In this document: positions 20,241 through 32,847 of the stretch, piece after piece
How positions within the stretch are numbered: position 1 is the stretch's first letter
How the letters are laid out: every line of letters begins with the position of its first letter
NCBI GenBank assembly: GCA_029531795.1
Contig: JAPEIS010000010.1
Coordinates: forward strand, 744,001-808,000
Direction: 5' to 3'
DNA from: Sclerotinia nivalis
Taxonomy: Eukaryota > Ascomycota > Leotiomycetes > Helotiales > Sclerotiniaceae
DNA length: 64,000 nucleotides
Program-made: the position numbers and the translations under genes
Notes under the pieces: model-generated
Told to the model about the DNA's origin: nothing
Database searches by the model: none
What the model saw: only the letters and a program-made list of their open reading frames with translations

Positions 20241-23200
20241 TTCTGCGACCGATCTATTTACTGATATCCTGTGGAAAGTTGAAGGGAGGATTTAGCAAAG
20301 AGTCAGCGCCCCATGCACAATAGTATCTTAGAGTAACCGGTGTGTTCCGAAATTTCAATGCCAATAAGTGCGCTCTTATGAGGATGAAGATACTGAAGAA
20401 TTTCGCAGCAAATATGTGAATCCTTTTGATCGCAGTAAAAGTTGATAAGTATTGTATCGATTCAATTCAATTCAATCTACGGCAGGTAAGTTGCCTCATG
20501 CAAGTGTGCCAGATCACGCTAGTTGTTAGCCGAAAAGTTTTAATCAGGTGGTGAAACCTTCTGGCTGGGGAAAGTCTGAGTGGCCCGAGCTCTTGAAGAG
20601 AAGATTTACCTACTTGGTAACCACACCTCAAATGTTGAAGGGTTGAATGGTAAGATTACCTAATAAGTATTACAGTATTAGCTTCCAGGATAAAATTTGA
20701 TACAGAAATTGTCTACCATACAAGAAGTTTGATGCTATAGTCCAATGTCCATGTACATTGCAGACATCTAAATCTAGTTTGGATTTCCATTTTCAGACAT
20801 CTATAAAACAAGGATCACCCTTGCCATTCCCATTCCCATTCCCATTTCGTTCATTTTACGAAACATTTTATATTAACAGACCAACCTCTTTATTTCGACA
20901 ACAATAATGATTAGATTTGAAGAAGAGAGTGCCTTCTTGTAGGTACAACAACTATTTCATATGTATAGTGAGAATTTGAAGATATAGATGGGAGAAGGAG
21001 TCATGTACAATCTCAAAGGTTGATTGGTTACACCCCTTTTCATTGAGCGAACATAGCGAAACAGCCTAAAAGTGACCATCGTCATATCACTTAGTTATTG
21101 ATAAAGATGCGGAGAGAAGAATTACACCAATAGTTCAAGTCATCCTCCAACGGGGCCTTTAGAAGTCCTTCTACACCAATTATCGATCGTTCAGATCGCT
21201 TCCCAATGTTCAACAAATAAGAGAGATTCTCGGATTCAAGTCTACCGCTTGAAGCTACCCAAGCACCGGTAGTTATATGATGCTAACCAGTATATTCTAG
21301 ATCCATACCAACAAGCAAGGCATGTGGTATCAGATGGCACTGCACCTGAGCAACAGTTCGGATATTTTTCATACCGCGCGGCAATGACAGATATTCAACA
21401 AACTCAATCCCGTCTAGGTCGCATCCCGAGACCATGGAGGAATGCAAGCCTTTCTTTGATTGGCTAATAACTCGAACCCCAGTGCGGATGAAGATATTCA
21501 AAGGAAAAGAAAGGTACGGATACATCAGGCATATCTCAACATTTTTATATAAGATTCATTGATCTTGATAGATTAATAAACTCGATTAGAACCTAGATAC
21601 TATTATAGATATTGGACCTTTCAAGTTGACTCTTCTTTTCTACCTCCACAATGTCATCCACAATTTTTGTTGCGTGGTTGAGTTCCAAACTATCAAAAGT
21701 CCGACCTACTGAATGGTACGTGAGAGGAGGTAAAATCAAAAAAAGTCCGGTCGCACTCGATTATTCCGTGCAGGTGTTCCAACTCATGTAGGGATTCGAA
21801 GCTCAGGCCTGTGTTACACACATTCAAATATGTATGAAAGCGCTCGGGACATTGAAGAGGAGGATGGGGAACAATCAAAAAGGTTTGGATCGCCCTTGTT
21901 AAGAACAGGCCATTTTTATGAAGGAAGCGCCCTCGACTTTATTATAGAAGTGTGAGGATCCCATTATTAATGAGCTTGAGTTGGATTCGAATAAGTTATT
22001 GTTGAATATCCGATAGACTTTAGATTTCGCAGCTTTATAGATCATTCCCTCCTTTTCAATACCTCGTTAATTTCTCAACATAGAATGTCTATATACTATA
22101 TACCCTCCTTGATACCTCTCTATATAGGTTTCCTTGAAATAAATATAGAACATACATTATCCATCATTAACCTCATCGGCTTTTATATGCAAGTAAGCCT
22201 GCACACCGAGGAAGATTATTGTATGATTGTTACAGTACATCTCATACCAAGATCAAAGGATGTTCGTATATGTGACCGACCCAAGAGACCCCAATGAACA
22301 TTTTCTTCCCCTTTGTCGAATCAGATTATTGAATTCACATATTTACATTTATTTACTTCACTCAGCCTAACTAAGAAGCCCCTCTTAGTTTACTCCTCAT
22401 TACTACTCACCACCTAATACTTTGTACGTTGTTTCTTTTCCCTTCCACATGAGAAGGAACAAGCCTCCTTCCAATAATCAACCCTCCCAAATTTACATAA
22501 TATCTACAAAGGCATACAATCAAAATACCATCAAAACCCCATTTGGATTAATGCTCCCGTCCATCGACACTAGGATACCGTATCTACCGGATCCCCGAGG
22601 TATTAATAGCATGGAAGGAGGAGGAGAAGGCTCAACGATAAATGAAATCTGATTGATTTTTCTATGATGGTACAGTGAACTACCTTGTTAGCAGTAAAGA
22701 AATAATAAGTAAACACAACAAATTAAGTGTACTGTTCTAGCTTATTATTCTGCTTCGATAATATCGATCTTAAATACGGTGATCGATATCTGACAATTTG
22801 GAAAGCAAGCATTTCAATGGTAATATCATCATTATCAACATCAAGATCATTATTCACTCATCGCCCATTGTCAACTTCAACTTCTTTTCTGGTCTCTTTC
22901 CAGCCTCCGCCTCTTATCCCTCTTCCCTTCTTCAATCCATAAAAGACAACTTCTTTTCTTTCTTTTACTACATGAAATTTCATGGATAATAGAAGTCCAA
23001 TACTACCGTTAATAAGATCGACAAAAGCCACCAGGTACATTCGCAACTACACAACCACCACCAAATCCGATACCAAATAAAAAGTTAATACTTCTTTCTC
23101 TCACTTAATTTTTTTAGAGACCCCAATACTTCTTCATTCTCTTTCCCCATATTCCACACTGGATTAGGAATAGGAATATTTTCTATTGTCTCTCTTCTTC

Positions 23201-24153
23201 TTCTACTTCTCTTTTTCTTCTTTCTAATAATTCTTGTGTTCGACACGTTCGACACCTAGAGAAGCTTACCTACCTAGTCCGAAAAGAAATTCACGCTATT
23301 CTTGACAAGCCAAAATACCCCATTCGCTTGAGTGCATCATTACCTACTCTCCAACCTACATCCTCCACCTCCGAACCTCTTCAGAAATTCTAATAATTTC
23401 CCCTCTTCTCAAGGATCACCACAACCCAACACTCATAACTTTCAAAAATTAGCTGATCTGTTACGATATACTGTAATCATTTTCAGCGATTGCGAAAGGG
23501 AGAGCAGTGGAGGTCTCTTTTTTTCTTTAAACAATAACTTTCTATCCGAGGTGAGACAAAATGTCCTGACTATACTTTACAACAACAACAACAACAACCC
23601 AGCCTTTCTTTTTGACACGATTAAGCTTGGAGCTTTCGCAATCAACTAAACCACCACATCACAATTCAGTCTTTGCCTGCAACTGTGCATGACATTGTAT
23701 TCATGCTAACCACATTCCTTTTAAATAGAAATTTATTCTTGACTTGGGTCGATTCCGATATTGAAACCCCAGATTCATCAAGAATCTTTCAGCCTTGACG
23801 GACGCACACACTGGCGCGATTTTAGAGATCAAAGGAAGGGGTGTGTTTGGAGATTTCCATTTAAGTGGTACGTATTCCTGTTTTCCCCTCCTTGATTCTT
23901 CCAAGGTTCCTCTTTTCTTTAAATCGTTCAATGATTGACCGCATGGTCGATGGAGTGCTTGCGCATTCATTGTGCGTTATGTAACCCAATGCCGAATCAG
24001 ACTCATCTTGACTTGACCTTCACCTTCAAATTTCATTCACCCGGAATGGTACACTAACGCATTTCTTATTCAGATATCTCTCCTAGGAAATCACACTCAG
24101 ACAACTATAAAGTTCAATATAATTGATATCCATTTGGTTGTCAGTTGTTGAAT
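20241..24153. other. 3.9 kb region between divergent BUD6 and PBP1
   Basis: No convincing gene on either strand. Contains short CA/CT-rich tracts and tandem CATTCC units near 20826-20850. One or more 5' exons of PBP1, including the first half of its LSm domain, would be expected at its right end but I could not identify them. Confidence 0.5.
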
Positions 24154-27153
24154 ATGGTACAACAAGGAAAAAAGGGTAACGACCTTCCCAACGGCGGCAC
24201 AAAGTACAGAGAGCAATCAGCAACCATGACTTCGCAAAGAAGAGATATGGGAGATGCTCGAGGAAATGGTATGGGAAAGGCGGATGGCAGATCGCAAAAT
24301 GGTTCGTCATTCTATATCCAACCAATGGCATCACAAAATCTAACCTTTTCAGGCAACTCAAGTTTCTTTCGTACAGATGCTGCGATTTCTGGCAACCGAA
24401 ACCAAGGAGAGCGTGTATTGCAAAAATGGGTTCCTGACAAGCCCTCCGATACCGATGGCTCCTTGGAAGGAGGTCGAGGAGGAAGAGTTGCTCCTTGGGA
24501 TCAGTTTGCAGAGAATGAGCGACGATTCGGCTTGAAGACAGATTATGATGAGAACATTTACACAACTCAGATCAACACAAACCATCCGCATTACGCGCAG
24601 AGACTTGCCGAAGCAGATAGGAAGGCTAGAGAAATTGAACGTAGCACAGCAATGAACTCTCATGTTGCAGAGGAACGCATTGCGGATCACATCGGATCGA
24701 ATGAGAATGGACTTGACGAAGAAGACAAGTAAGTTTTTTGGGTTCTTTTATTTTACAAACAATGCTAATATATAGGTAGATACAGTGGTGTTCGCAGACA
24801 ACAGGATTTCCCACCCCTTACCTCATCGAAAGGTGCATATCAACCACCCGGAAAGCGTGCTCCTGTTGAACGTGCTCCTGTTGAACGTGCTCCTGTCGAT
24901 CGTGCTCCTGTCGATCGTGCACCCGCAGCTGCCCCAGTTGCTGCACCCGCGGATCGTGGTCTTGTTGATTCAGCCATCATGTTTGCAGGAGCGAAAGCCG
25001 ATAAACCAGCAGATAAGGTAAAACCAGCTGCAGCTGCGAAGTCAGCAAAATCAGAGGTGGCAACCCCACCGACTACCACCGAGTCGAGCACCACTCCTAC
25101 TCCCGAGCTTAAAGTTTCTGCGGCTCCTTCTGCAAGTCGCACAGTCTCCCCACAAGTCAAGGCTACTGGTGGACCCAATGCTACGGCAACTGTTGAGGCT
25201 GATGTATCCAAGGCTTTCAGGAACTTTGCCGCTAATCAGCGAAACAATATCCAGCAAATTCGCATGAACAAAGCCAAGAATGACAAGCAAATCAAACTCA
25301 ATGACCTGAAGAGGTTTGCGATCGATTTCAAGTTGAACACTCCAGTTCCATCGGATCTTGTTCCTATCATTGCCAAGGATCCTGCGAAGCAAAAAGCAAT
25401 CCAGGAGAAAGCACAACGCAATGCTGAAGAGGCAAAGCTGCATCCTGCTGATTCGGTCAAGCCAATTACACCAGGTACGGATGGGAACGCTGCACAACGT
25501 TCCTCTACTACAACCACTCCTCATACTACATCACCACCAGCCGCTACACCTAGTCGCCAAAATGTTAATCGTGGTCCTTATCCTCCAGGTAGTCACAGTT
25601 TTACACAGAATTCTCGAGGCGATAGACCTGTTCAAGCACAGCAGACCATGCCCCGAAGCGGCACAGCCGGAAATTTGGCCCAACGATTAAGAACCCTCGA
25701 ACAAAATAGGCCCGCTCAAGTACCATCGAATGTGATGCCAGCTCATGAGGCTAGACTTCCTCCCACCGGTCCCTCGAACACTGTTGACCCGAACTTCTCC
25801 CGTCGTTCAAGTGGCGTAACAAGTGCTCAAGGTGGTCCAAGATTGAACGCCAGCGTCAGCGAATTTCGCCCAAATGCATTCGCAAAAGATTTTAGTCCGG
25901 CTGGTAATCCAAGCAGTGGTTCAAGTCCTCGTTCAATGGCCAATGCTCCAGAGGCTCAATCAACAACACCCGTCGCACGTTCTTTGATTCGTCGTAAGCC
26001 ATTGGCAAAGAGCGCTCGCCCTTCACTCAAAGGCAAATATGATGCAATGGAGCTCATTAAGACTCTCAAGCCAGGAGATGGAAAGAACTGGAGCGCAAAT
26101 GGTGGTTTAAAGCCAGCCTATGATACCCATTTGTTATGGAAGTTGAGTGCCAACGGTGCCCCCACGGAGTCTTACGTCCAAATCTTCGAAAAGGCACCAT
26201 TCCCCACTACAACACCAGTTGTTTCAGAGCCTCACCCACCACAAGCGGCTCCACAAGTACCACATCAACATCAATTACCATTCCACCTTCAATCTGGTGT
26301 ACACAACATTAACGCTAGACAATCCCCACGTCAACCACCAATCAACATGCATGGAGCTCAAATGGGTCACCCCACCCCAACTTTCAGTGGTCCTGATGAA
26401 ATGCGCATGATGCCATCGCACTCTGCACAATCATTCTCATCTCCAAGAATGCAACAACTCCCAATGGCATTCCATTCTCCAATGGGTGCAAATGCTCAAT
26501 TAGCCTACAACCCACAGATGGTACCTTACCCAGGTGCACCTCAAATGCAACCATTCAGATCCCTTTCTCAAAACCATCAATTCATGCCACAGCAGGGACA
26601 TATGGGTCAACCAATTATGATGCCTAACGGGTTTTTGCCTCCACAAGGAATGGCACCTGGCCCACAAATGATGTATCCACCTGGTGCACAAGGTCAATTC
26701 ATGCCGCCAAATAATGGTCATCCTCCAGCTATGCCAAATGGCGGTTATCCAAGTCCTGGTCGAGGTGCTCCGATGATGATGAATCAAGGTTCTCAACAAG
26801 GTCATCCACAACCTATGTATGGTATGAGTCCAGGTCCTCAGTACGGCAATGTAGCACCAGTCTTCCCTCAACCAATTCCAAATCAAAGTAAGTTCAATAT
26901 TCCAGAAAACATTGCAATTGATTCTAATACAACAATAGTGCCAATGCGAGGTAGTTATGGAGGACCAAACCCATACGCTACAAGCCCTCAGAATCTTCAA
27001 GGGGGTCCAAGAAATCAGTATAACCCAAATTCATCGGATTACATCAACAAACCAAACTACCGACATGGTCAACACCCACATGGCCCACCAAACAATCAAG
27101 TTCCTACTGGTCCTCAAGCTCAAGCTACAGTTGGAGCTGATGAGAGTAAATGA
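24154..27153 (+). CDS. PBP1: Pbp1/ataxin-2 family, LsmAD and PAM2 (5' end incomplete)
   Basis: Exons 24154-24301, 24353-24728 and 24780-27153, about 965 aa. Ataxin-2/Pbp1 binds poly(A)-binding protein and acts in mRNA polyadenylation control, stress granules and translation. The N-terminus (MVQQGKKGNDLPNG) resembles the middle of the family's LSm domain, followed by the conserved GNSSFFRTDAAISG and ERVLQKWVPD. The LsmAD domain spans ~98-190 (WDQFAENERRFGLKTDYDEN; YAQRLAEADRKAREIE; GVRRQQDFPPL). A PAM2 motif lies at ~530-540 (LNASVSEFRPNAF). The rest is Pro/Gln/Met/Asn-rich and disordered; a 15-nt tandem repeat encodes RAPVE/RAPVD units near 24860-24920. TTGTCAG before 24145 looks like a 3' splice site, so an upstream exon probably exists. 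The first intron is 51 nt and frame-neutral. Confidence 0.85.
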
Positions 27154-28074
27154 GCGAAAATGCTCCGACTTTCGAAAACATATTCATCACGTCGATGCTT
27201 TAGCATCATGCATTTTGATAAAATGGAGGAGAACAGCATCAAGTCTATGATCTTTTATTGTCGCATCTTTAGAGTGATTGCATCAATATAGTTCATCAGA
27301 CCTTATTTGGATCATTGGCATCAATAATCCAGAGATCAAAGCAATTGGATCCATTTCACCAATTTGATCTCAAATCAATGGTGGTTAGTTGGTACAAATT
27401 TATTTTTTGCTTAGCTGTGTGGTATGGAGGAATTATATACTGCCGTTGAGATGTATATCTGATATTTGTATCAGAAGATTGGCCCGAAAGGATGGATTCG
27501 ACTCGACTGCTATCAAGTTTATTGGGAGATGCGCAATCCAACTGTACAGCGGGGTGGAAGGGAGGAAACCATTGCAGGATTGTTTTCTTTAAATAGAAAC
27601 ATTCATCAAGCATTTGGTGAGCTGGCCAGACTAGCAGATGCGGTATTCCATCAATGAGAGAGGCTTGATAAAATGTATTCATTAATATGATGGAAGGAAT
27701 GAATTGACAAAGGCTTTTAGCAGATGGGTAGATGATGATCCTTTTCTATCCATCACTTTTATGTATCCTACATAGCTTTAGGTCTATAAGCATAAGAATC
27801 ATTCCATCACCATGGTTTTTGTCTTTGGATGTGATTTGATACGATGTACTTCAATATTGTTCCCAGTGCCATTCATTAATACCAATCCCTTCCGTTTGTA
27901 AACGCCCGCGTCCGTACCCATCATGGATGGGTCTGCTTTTCGCTTTTATTATCAAAACTCCGAGAATACTGCAGCAGTGAGATATGATTAAATGATTTTC
28001 CTCTCTCCCATCACTCACTTCCTCTATCACTCACTGACTCATTAGGTACTCATTCATCACCAAACTCCTCGGCA
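27154..28074. other. intergenic, PBP1 3' side to ATL 3' side
   Basis: Convergent 3' ends of PBP1 (plus) and the ATL gene (minus). No gene or repeat of note. Confidence 0.55.
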
Positions 28075-29219
28075 TCAGGAATCAGAATCGGAATCGGAAT
28101 TAGAATCAATAGGCACATCTAACCCGGCGGCTTCTTCACTGGGTAATTGACGTGGAAACCATCCGTAGGTTGTGAGGGATATGGTTAGTTCGCCTACTGT
28201 TAGGTGAGGGGGGTGGGGTGTTAGTTGGTTGGTTGTTGGATTTTTGGGAAGGGAGGAGGAGGAGAGGAGGAGGAGAGGGAAGAGGAAAGAGGGGAGAGGG
28301 GAGAGGGGAGAGGGGAGAGGGGAGAGGGGAGAGGGGAGAGCGGAAAGAGAAACTTACGAGATCCAGTTGTGACGGTAATGCCTTCGGATCGGAGGGCAGT
28401 AGCTTGATTTTGGGCGCCGGAGGGATGACCTCTTTTGGGATGGGGAGTGGTTAGTTGTTTGTGCCTGGGTTTAGGGGGTTGAAGATGTGTGTGCATATAG
28501 ATATGCGGTGGGATTGGGAGGTGGGAAGTGGGAAGGAGGGAAAAAAGAAAGAGGAAAAAGAAGATATACCTAGGACTTATCATACCCTTGGAATTTATTA
28601 CGCGGTGCCAGGGTACATTTCCATTGTGGACTTTGATTTGGGGTGAGGCGGAGTTAGCGGGTCTTTTTTATATATTTTTTGAGTGATTGAGTGTTTGTTT
28701 ACTGGCTAAGAAGGGCGGGAGAAGAGAGAATTATGGAGGGACGGGGGATGAGATGGAATGGAATGTTGGGGTTTGAGGTGGGTGGTTATTGAGGGGGGTG
28801 TTGGAGGGTGGAAGAAGGAGAAGAAAAATAAGAGATTTTACTCTCCTATTGCTTACATGGTAGAGAGGGATCGGTAGGTAGATGCTTAAGACATATTCCT
28901 ACTTGACGGGGTCGTTGTGCTATGGAGAGACGATTAGTTTAGATATTTGAGACATGCCAGTGAAAGTTGAGGAGGACTTTGACAAGATCAAAATCATGAA
29001 TAGTAGGGATATAAAAAAGGATAGGGATAAGAAGAAGTAAGTGTGGAGGTGAAGCTCAGATTTAATGGAATGGGATGGATTAGAACGACGAAGGTAAAAC
29101 GTACGAGTTCCGATTAATCGTGCGATGTGTCCGTAACTGGTTACTTTTCCGTAGGGAATTTCTTGGATGGCGCTGTAGACTGAGTGGTAGAAGGCTTCGG
29201 CTTCGTCGGTGCGGGGCAT
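28075..29219 (-). CDS. ATL1: alkyltransferase-like protein ATL (5 exons, 144 aa)
   Basis: Five small exons: 29219-29105, 28919-28857, 28630-28570, 28431-28358 and 28196-28075; all four introns have GT/AG ends and the phases agree. ATLs bind O6-alkylguanine DNA like MGMT but cannot transfer the alkyl group; they flip the base out and hand the lesion to nucleotide excision repair. Visible: helix-turn-helix IPYGKVTSYGHIARLIG, then QRPRQVGICLKHLP, then PWHRVINSKGMISPRG, where Trp replaces the alkyl-accepting Cys of the MGMT PCHRV motif (the ATL hallmark), and the C-terminal YGWFPRQLP. The tail ends in repeated Asn/Ser-Asp pairs. The protein is the usual size for single-domain fungal ATL. A heptamer array lies 14 bp upstream of the ATG and another fills intron 4. 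Confidence 0.92.
28291..28340. repeat. GGGGAGA heptamer array inside ATL intron 4
   Basis: Seven GGGGAGA units, in intron 28357-28197; in the transcript the array is pyrimidine-rich (TCTCCCC). Copy-number change here could affect splicing. Confidence 0.88.
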
Positions 29220-29232
29220 GGTTGGTGTTTTT

Positions 29233-29236
29233 GGGT

Positions 29237-29274
<38 letters not shown>
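29233..29274. repeat. GGGTTGA heptamer array in ATL 5' leader
   Basis: Six GGGTTGA units starting 14 bp upstream of the ATL ATG (gene on the minus strand), presumably in the 5' UTR or core promoter. It differs from the TTAGGG-type telomere repeat. Confidence 0.88.
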
Positions 29275-29275
<1 letters not shown>

Positions 29276-30128
29276 GGGGTGGATGTTGGAGGAGTTTTGG
29301 GTGAAGGGTGAAGGGTTGAGCTTATTAGATAGAAGGAAGTTTGCAAAAGAATAATATCGTATTCTTGATAGTGAGCTTTTTTATTTTTTTATGAGTTTAT
29401 TGTAATTTCATCTAACAATTCAAGATTTCAAATAAACCGACTGCTTGAGTTCAATATTGATTGGAATAAAAGGCTTGTTTTGTTATTCGGTATAAAAAAG
29501 AATGTATTATTAGCCAGCAAACCTTGGTAGGGTTGTGTTAAATGCAAGCAGGGCTCACCGGGAGCCTCGATAAGAAATTACATGCATGATTTACGATAAG
29601 AATGAAGATCTTCCCGTAACCTAGAAATCTTTTTATCTCCTCGTGCTTCTAAATTAAGCTTCACCGTATCCCATCTCACGCGTCAAGCTCCACAACATCT
29701 ATAGCGTACGTAGGTGGTTATCAGATACATCTTCTCTTCTCCTTTGAAGAACCGGTATGGAGTCCTCGCCAATCATCAAATATCTTGATATCTCATAAGG
29801 TTTGTTTGCCCTATCAAGTCTGTGAGATCCCAGCCACCGGAGATTTTTCTCTGCTGTTGGTCATCCCATTTCGTTTCTTGGTTCTCCCAGCCTCGTTTTC
29901 TTGCTTGCATTTAGGAAAGGGTTCTTTTCTTAAATCAGCCTAGTACTTGCATATTTGCATATCTTGTTTTCGATTTGTCGATTTGGATACTGCCGAATTG
30001 TATGCAGTTACGTTACAGCATTTTGATCGACAACAAGCTTTAAAAAGCTTCAAGAGCTTATCCTGGTACTGACATCAATCTCCACCCCACCTCTATCAAA
30101 CTTTAGATCTGGATAGGAAATTCTCGAA
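29275..30128. other. shared upstream region of ATL and the GPI-type protein
   Basis: Divergent promoter region of the ATL gene (minus) and the 30129 gene (plus). Nothing beyond ordinary AT-rich sequence seen. Confidence 0.5.
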
Positions 30129-31547
30129 ATGCGTCTTTCATCGACTTGTTTAGGTCTTCCAACTTCGATTCTTTTATTACTTGTTTCACAGACGAATTCT
30201 GTACAAGCTATTCATGATAACCGACTCCTGACCCAATGGCCTCGCGATCTTGCGGCACATTTCAAACATTGGATTTATGGATCTGCAAGCTGGAGACGAG
30301 ATGATGAGTTTGAGAGGGATGATACATTGACTGTTAAAGGTCCGATTGGAACTCTAAAAATGAGTGAAAATGAGGGAGAGAAATTCTTTATGGAATATTG
30401 GCAATTTGAAGGAGAGGATACTCAATCAAATTTGGATGGGAAGAATAACTTTTTGAGAAAAAGAGATTTGAAGGAGGAGGCTAGGTTATTTGCGAATTCG
30501 TCAATTCCTGTCTCTTTTCGAGCACCATTTGCTTTACATACGGAAGATCATTCGGGATCTTTGGATTATGAAGATACTCGAGTTCGCAGAAAAGATTCAG
30601 CTGCTATATTGGCTATACTGGAGAAGAAAGATTTTAAATGTCCTACGGGAACATCGAATTGTTCATCAATAGGATATCCAAATAGTTGTTGCGCAACGGA
30701 TGAAACTTGTTTCAAAATCACAGATACTGGATTAGGTCCTGTTGGATGTTGTCCTAGTGGAGGAAATTGTGGAGGGACTATTACGAATTGTGCTTCACCT
30801 AATACACCGTGTGCAGATGATGTTGGAGGAGGTTGTTGCATACCAAATTATGTATGTGCTTCGATCGGTTGTGTTATAAATCCATCACTTGTGATAGTTG
30901 TTACTACAACCAAAACTTTCACCGTTATTTCATCAACTCCAACGACTACAACTCAAACAACTACGATTACTAGTACAAGATCTTCATTATCTAGTTCTTC
31001 AAGCATATCGAGTACATCTTCTCAAAGCTCGACATCAACAGCTTCTACAACTACAACCACATCAGCTTCAGGAGTAGTTCCCATTCGACCTACAGGTGAT
31101 TCTACAACTACAACGACAACGGTCTCATCAACAATCACTGGAGATACATGTCCAACAGGATTCTATGCCTGTTCAGCTCACTATCAAGGAGGATGTTGTA
31201 GAACAGGTAGAAATTGCGATACAACATCATGTCCGGCAACATCATCAACAACGATAATCAGCAGTGGAATCACAGTAGCAGTTCCAGTTGGATCAGCAGC
31301 AACAATAACATCAGCAACAGGAACTTGTGCAACAGGTTGGACTACTTGTGCGGCTAGTTTGGGTGGTGATTGTTGTCCTAGTGGTTGGGCTTGTGGAACG
31401 GCGAGTTGTGAGAGTGTACAGACGCAGGCTAGTGCTACGACTACGGAGGTGCGTCAGAAAGAGATTCCTGGGACGGGTGGGAGGGTTAGGGGAAGAGGAG
31501 GGATGGTGGGGTTTTTGGGGGTGATGGTTGGGTGGTTGATTTTATGA
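30129..31547 (+). CDS. secreted cysteine-rich, Ser/Thr-rich GPI-type surface protein (472 aa)
   Basis: Single exon. An N-terminal signal peptide (~1-27, hydrophobic SILLLLVSQ, likely cut after VQA) leads to a ~140-residue charged region with dibasic sites (LRKRD, RVRRKD). Three Cys modules with a vicinal CC pair follow: a long one at ~170-255 (starts CPTGTSNC; GYPNSCCATDETC; VGCCPSGGNC), one at ~340 (CPTGFYAC; GGCCRTGRNC) and one at ~400 (CATGWTTC; GDCCPSGWAC). They are separated by Thr/Ser-rich stretches probably O-glycosylated. The C-terminus is a hydrophobic tail (MVGFLGVMVGWLIL) after a Gly/Arg spacer, as in GPI-anchored proteins. The function is unknown; a cell-wall or membrane surface role is inferred. 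Confidence 0.85.
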   Translation: MRLSSTCLGLPTSILLLLVSQTNSVQAIHDNRLLTQWPRDLAAHFKHWIYGSASWRRDDEFERDDTLTVKGPIGTLKMSENEGEKFFMEYWQFEGEDTQSNLDGKNNFLRKRDLKEEARLFANSSIPVSFRAPFALHTEDHSGSLDYEDTRVRRKDSAAILAILEKKDFKCPTGTSNCSSIGYPNSCCATDETCFKITDTGLGPVGCCPSGGNCGGTITNCASPNTPCADDVGGGCCIPNYVCASIGCVINPSLVIVVTTTKTFTVISSTPTTTTQTTTITSTRSSLSSSSSISSTSSQSSTSTASTTTTTSASGVVPIRPTGDSTTTTTTVSSTITGDTCPTGFYACSAHYQGGCCRTGRNCDTTSCPATSSTTIISSGITVAVPVGSAATITSATGTCATGWTTCAASLGGDCCPSGWACGTASCESVQTQASATTTEVRQKEIPGTGGRVRGRGGMVGFLGVMVGWLIL

Positions 31548-32847
31548 GAGAAAAGATGAGGAGATGGGATTATGGATTTATGAGTTATGTCTAATGACCC
31601 ATGAGTAATGAAGATATGAGAATTTTGAACTCATTTAATGGATGATGGAAGTTATGCCTTTGGTTTACATACTGAAATACGTACATTCTGATTGGCAATC
31701 AGTAGATTAGCATTACCTAGCATTAGATGAACATAAAATTAGAACGAAATGAACAAAGAGCATTCATTCATACATCCATTTCATTTCATTTACCGAGTAC
31801 AAACACATTCAAAAAAATTCCGAACAAATAATTCTCTAAATAAAATAAAAGATTCTCTCTTTCTTCATTTTCATCTTCTACTAACCTGTCTACCTATTCA
31901 TTAACCTCTTTCTGAATGCGCACTCACTCACTCGTTAAAAAGACTTTCTATACATACACACTCGTTCACTAGTAATTTTATCTGATTTGAACTAAACTGC
32001 AAGATTAGTGGCTAGGTGCCTACATACTCAGCTGCTAAGATTAAAATTGAGCCACAACGTCGAACATTGTGGATCCGCTAGTGCTTCCAACGCTTGGGTT
32101 GCATGATTTAAGAAACGTGGGGCGAGATTATTTGGCTTGGCTTGGATTGGCTTGACTTGGGATTTTTTGGAGGTTTGATTGAGTGAGGTTGAATGAGTCG
32201 TAGAACCGAAGAAACGAACGGATAAACTTGGGAGAGATTATATTACGAAGGGAAAGCAAACGAACGAGAAGCGAATTCAAGAAAAGAAAGCGAATACTTC
32301 GACGACCAACGACTTGTTTTGAAAACGAGAGGTTTAGAGGGAATTGCTGCTTGTGTCTGCGGGGTTTATCGCGAGAGGAGATTTATTTTCGAAGTTCTAC
32401 TTACGAGCAACTACGAACAACTAGAGTCTGCGGAGGAACAGAAGATTTATTGAATGAGAGGTACGGGTGAATAATTCGATACGATACATACGATACGACA
32501 CGATAAAACAACGAGAACGCAAACGCGAATAATTGAACTTGGGGTAGGAAACCTTGAGAAAGGAAGAATATTTGAACACGGGGTTGATTTGTGAGAAGTG
32601 GGAGATTGAGTGTGTTTGTTTGTTGGATCTATTACTGGTTTATTGCGCTATTGAGGGGAAGTGGTAGAGCGATAAGGAAAACGAGGAAGAGGTGATATCT
32701 GCATATTCTTACGAGGCACATACCTGCATCACCATCTACACACCCTACCTACTTTATCCAACTATCCATACATACCACTCCTCTACCTCCACATCCACAT
32801 CCGCACAATTCGTCAGCCCATCAACTCATCAACCACCCGCACACGAA
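31548..32847. other. intergenic, long leader region of YPI1
   Basis: No convincing protein gene. An 80-codon open frame at 32228-32470 is Arg-rich and lacks recognisable features. The sequence up to 32847 probably includes the YPI1 5' UTR. Confidence 0.5.

Noticed and set aside
29233..29274. GGGTTGA array as interstitial telomere
   Set aside because: The unit is not TTAGGG and the array is only six copies beside a gene start.
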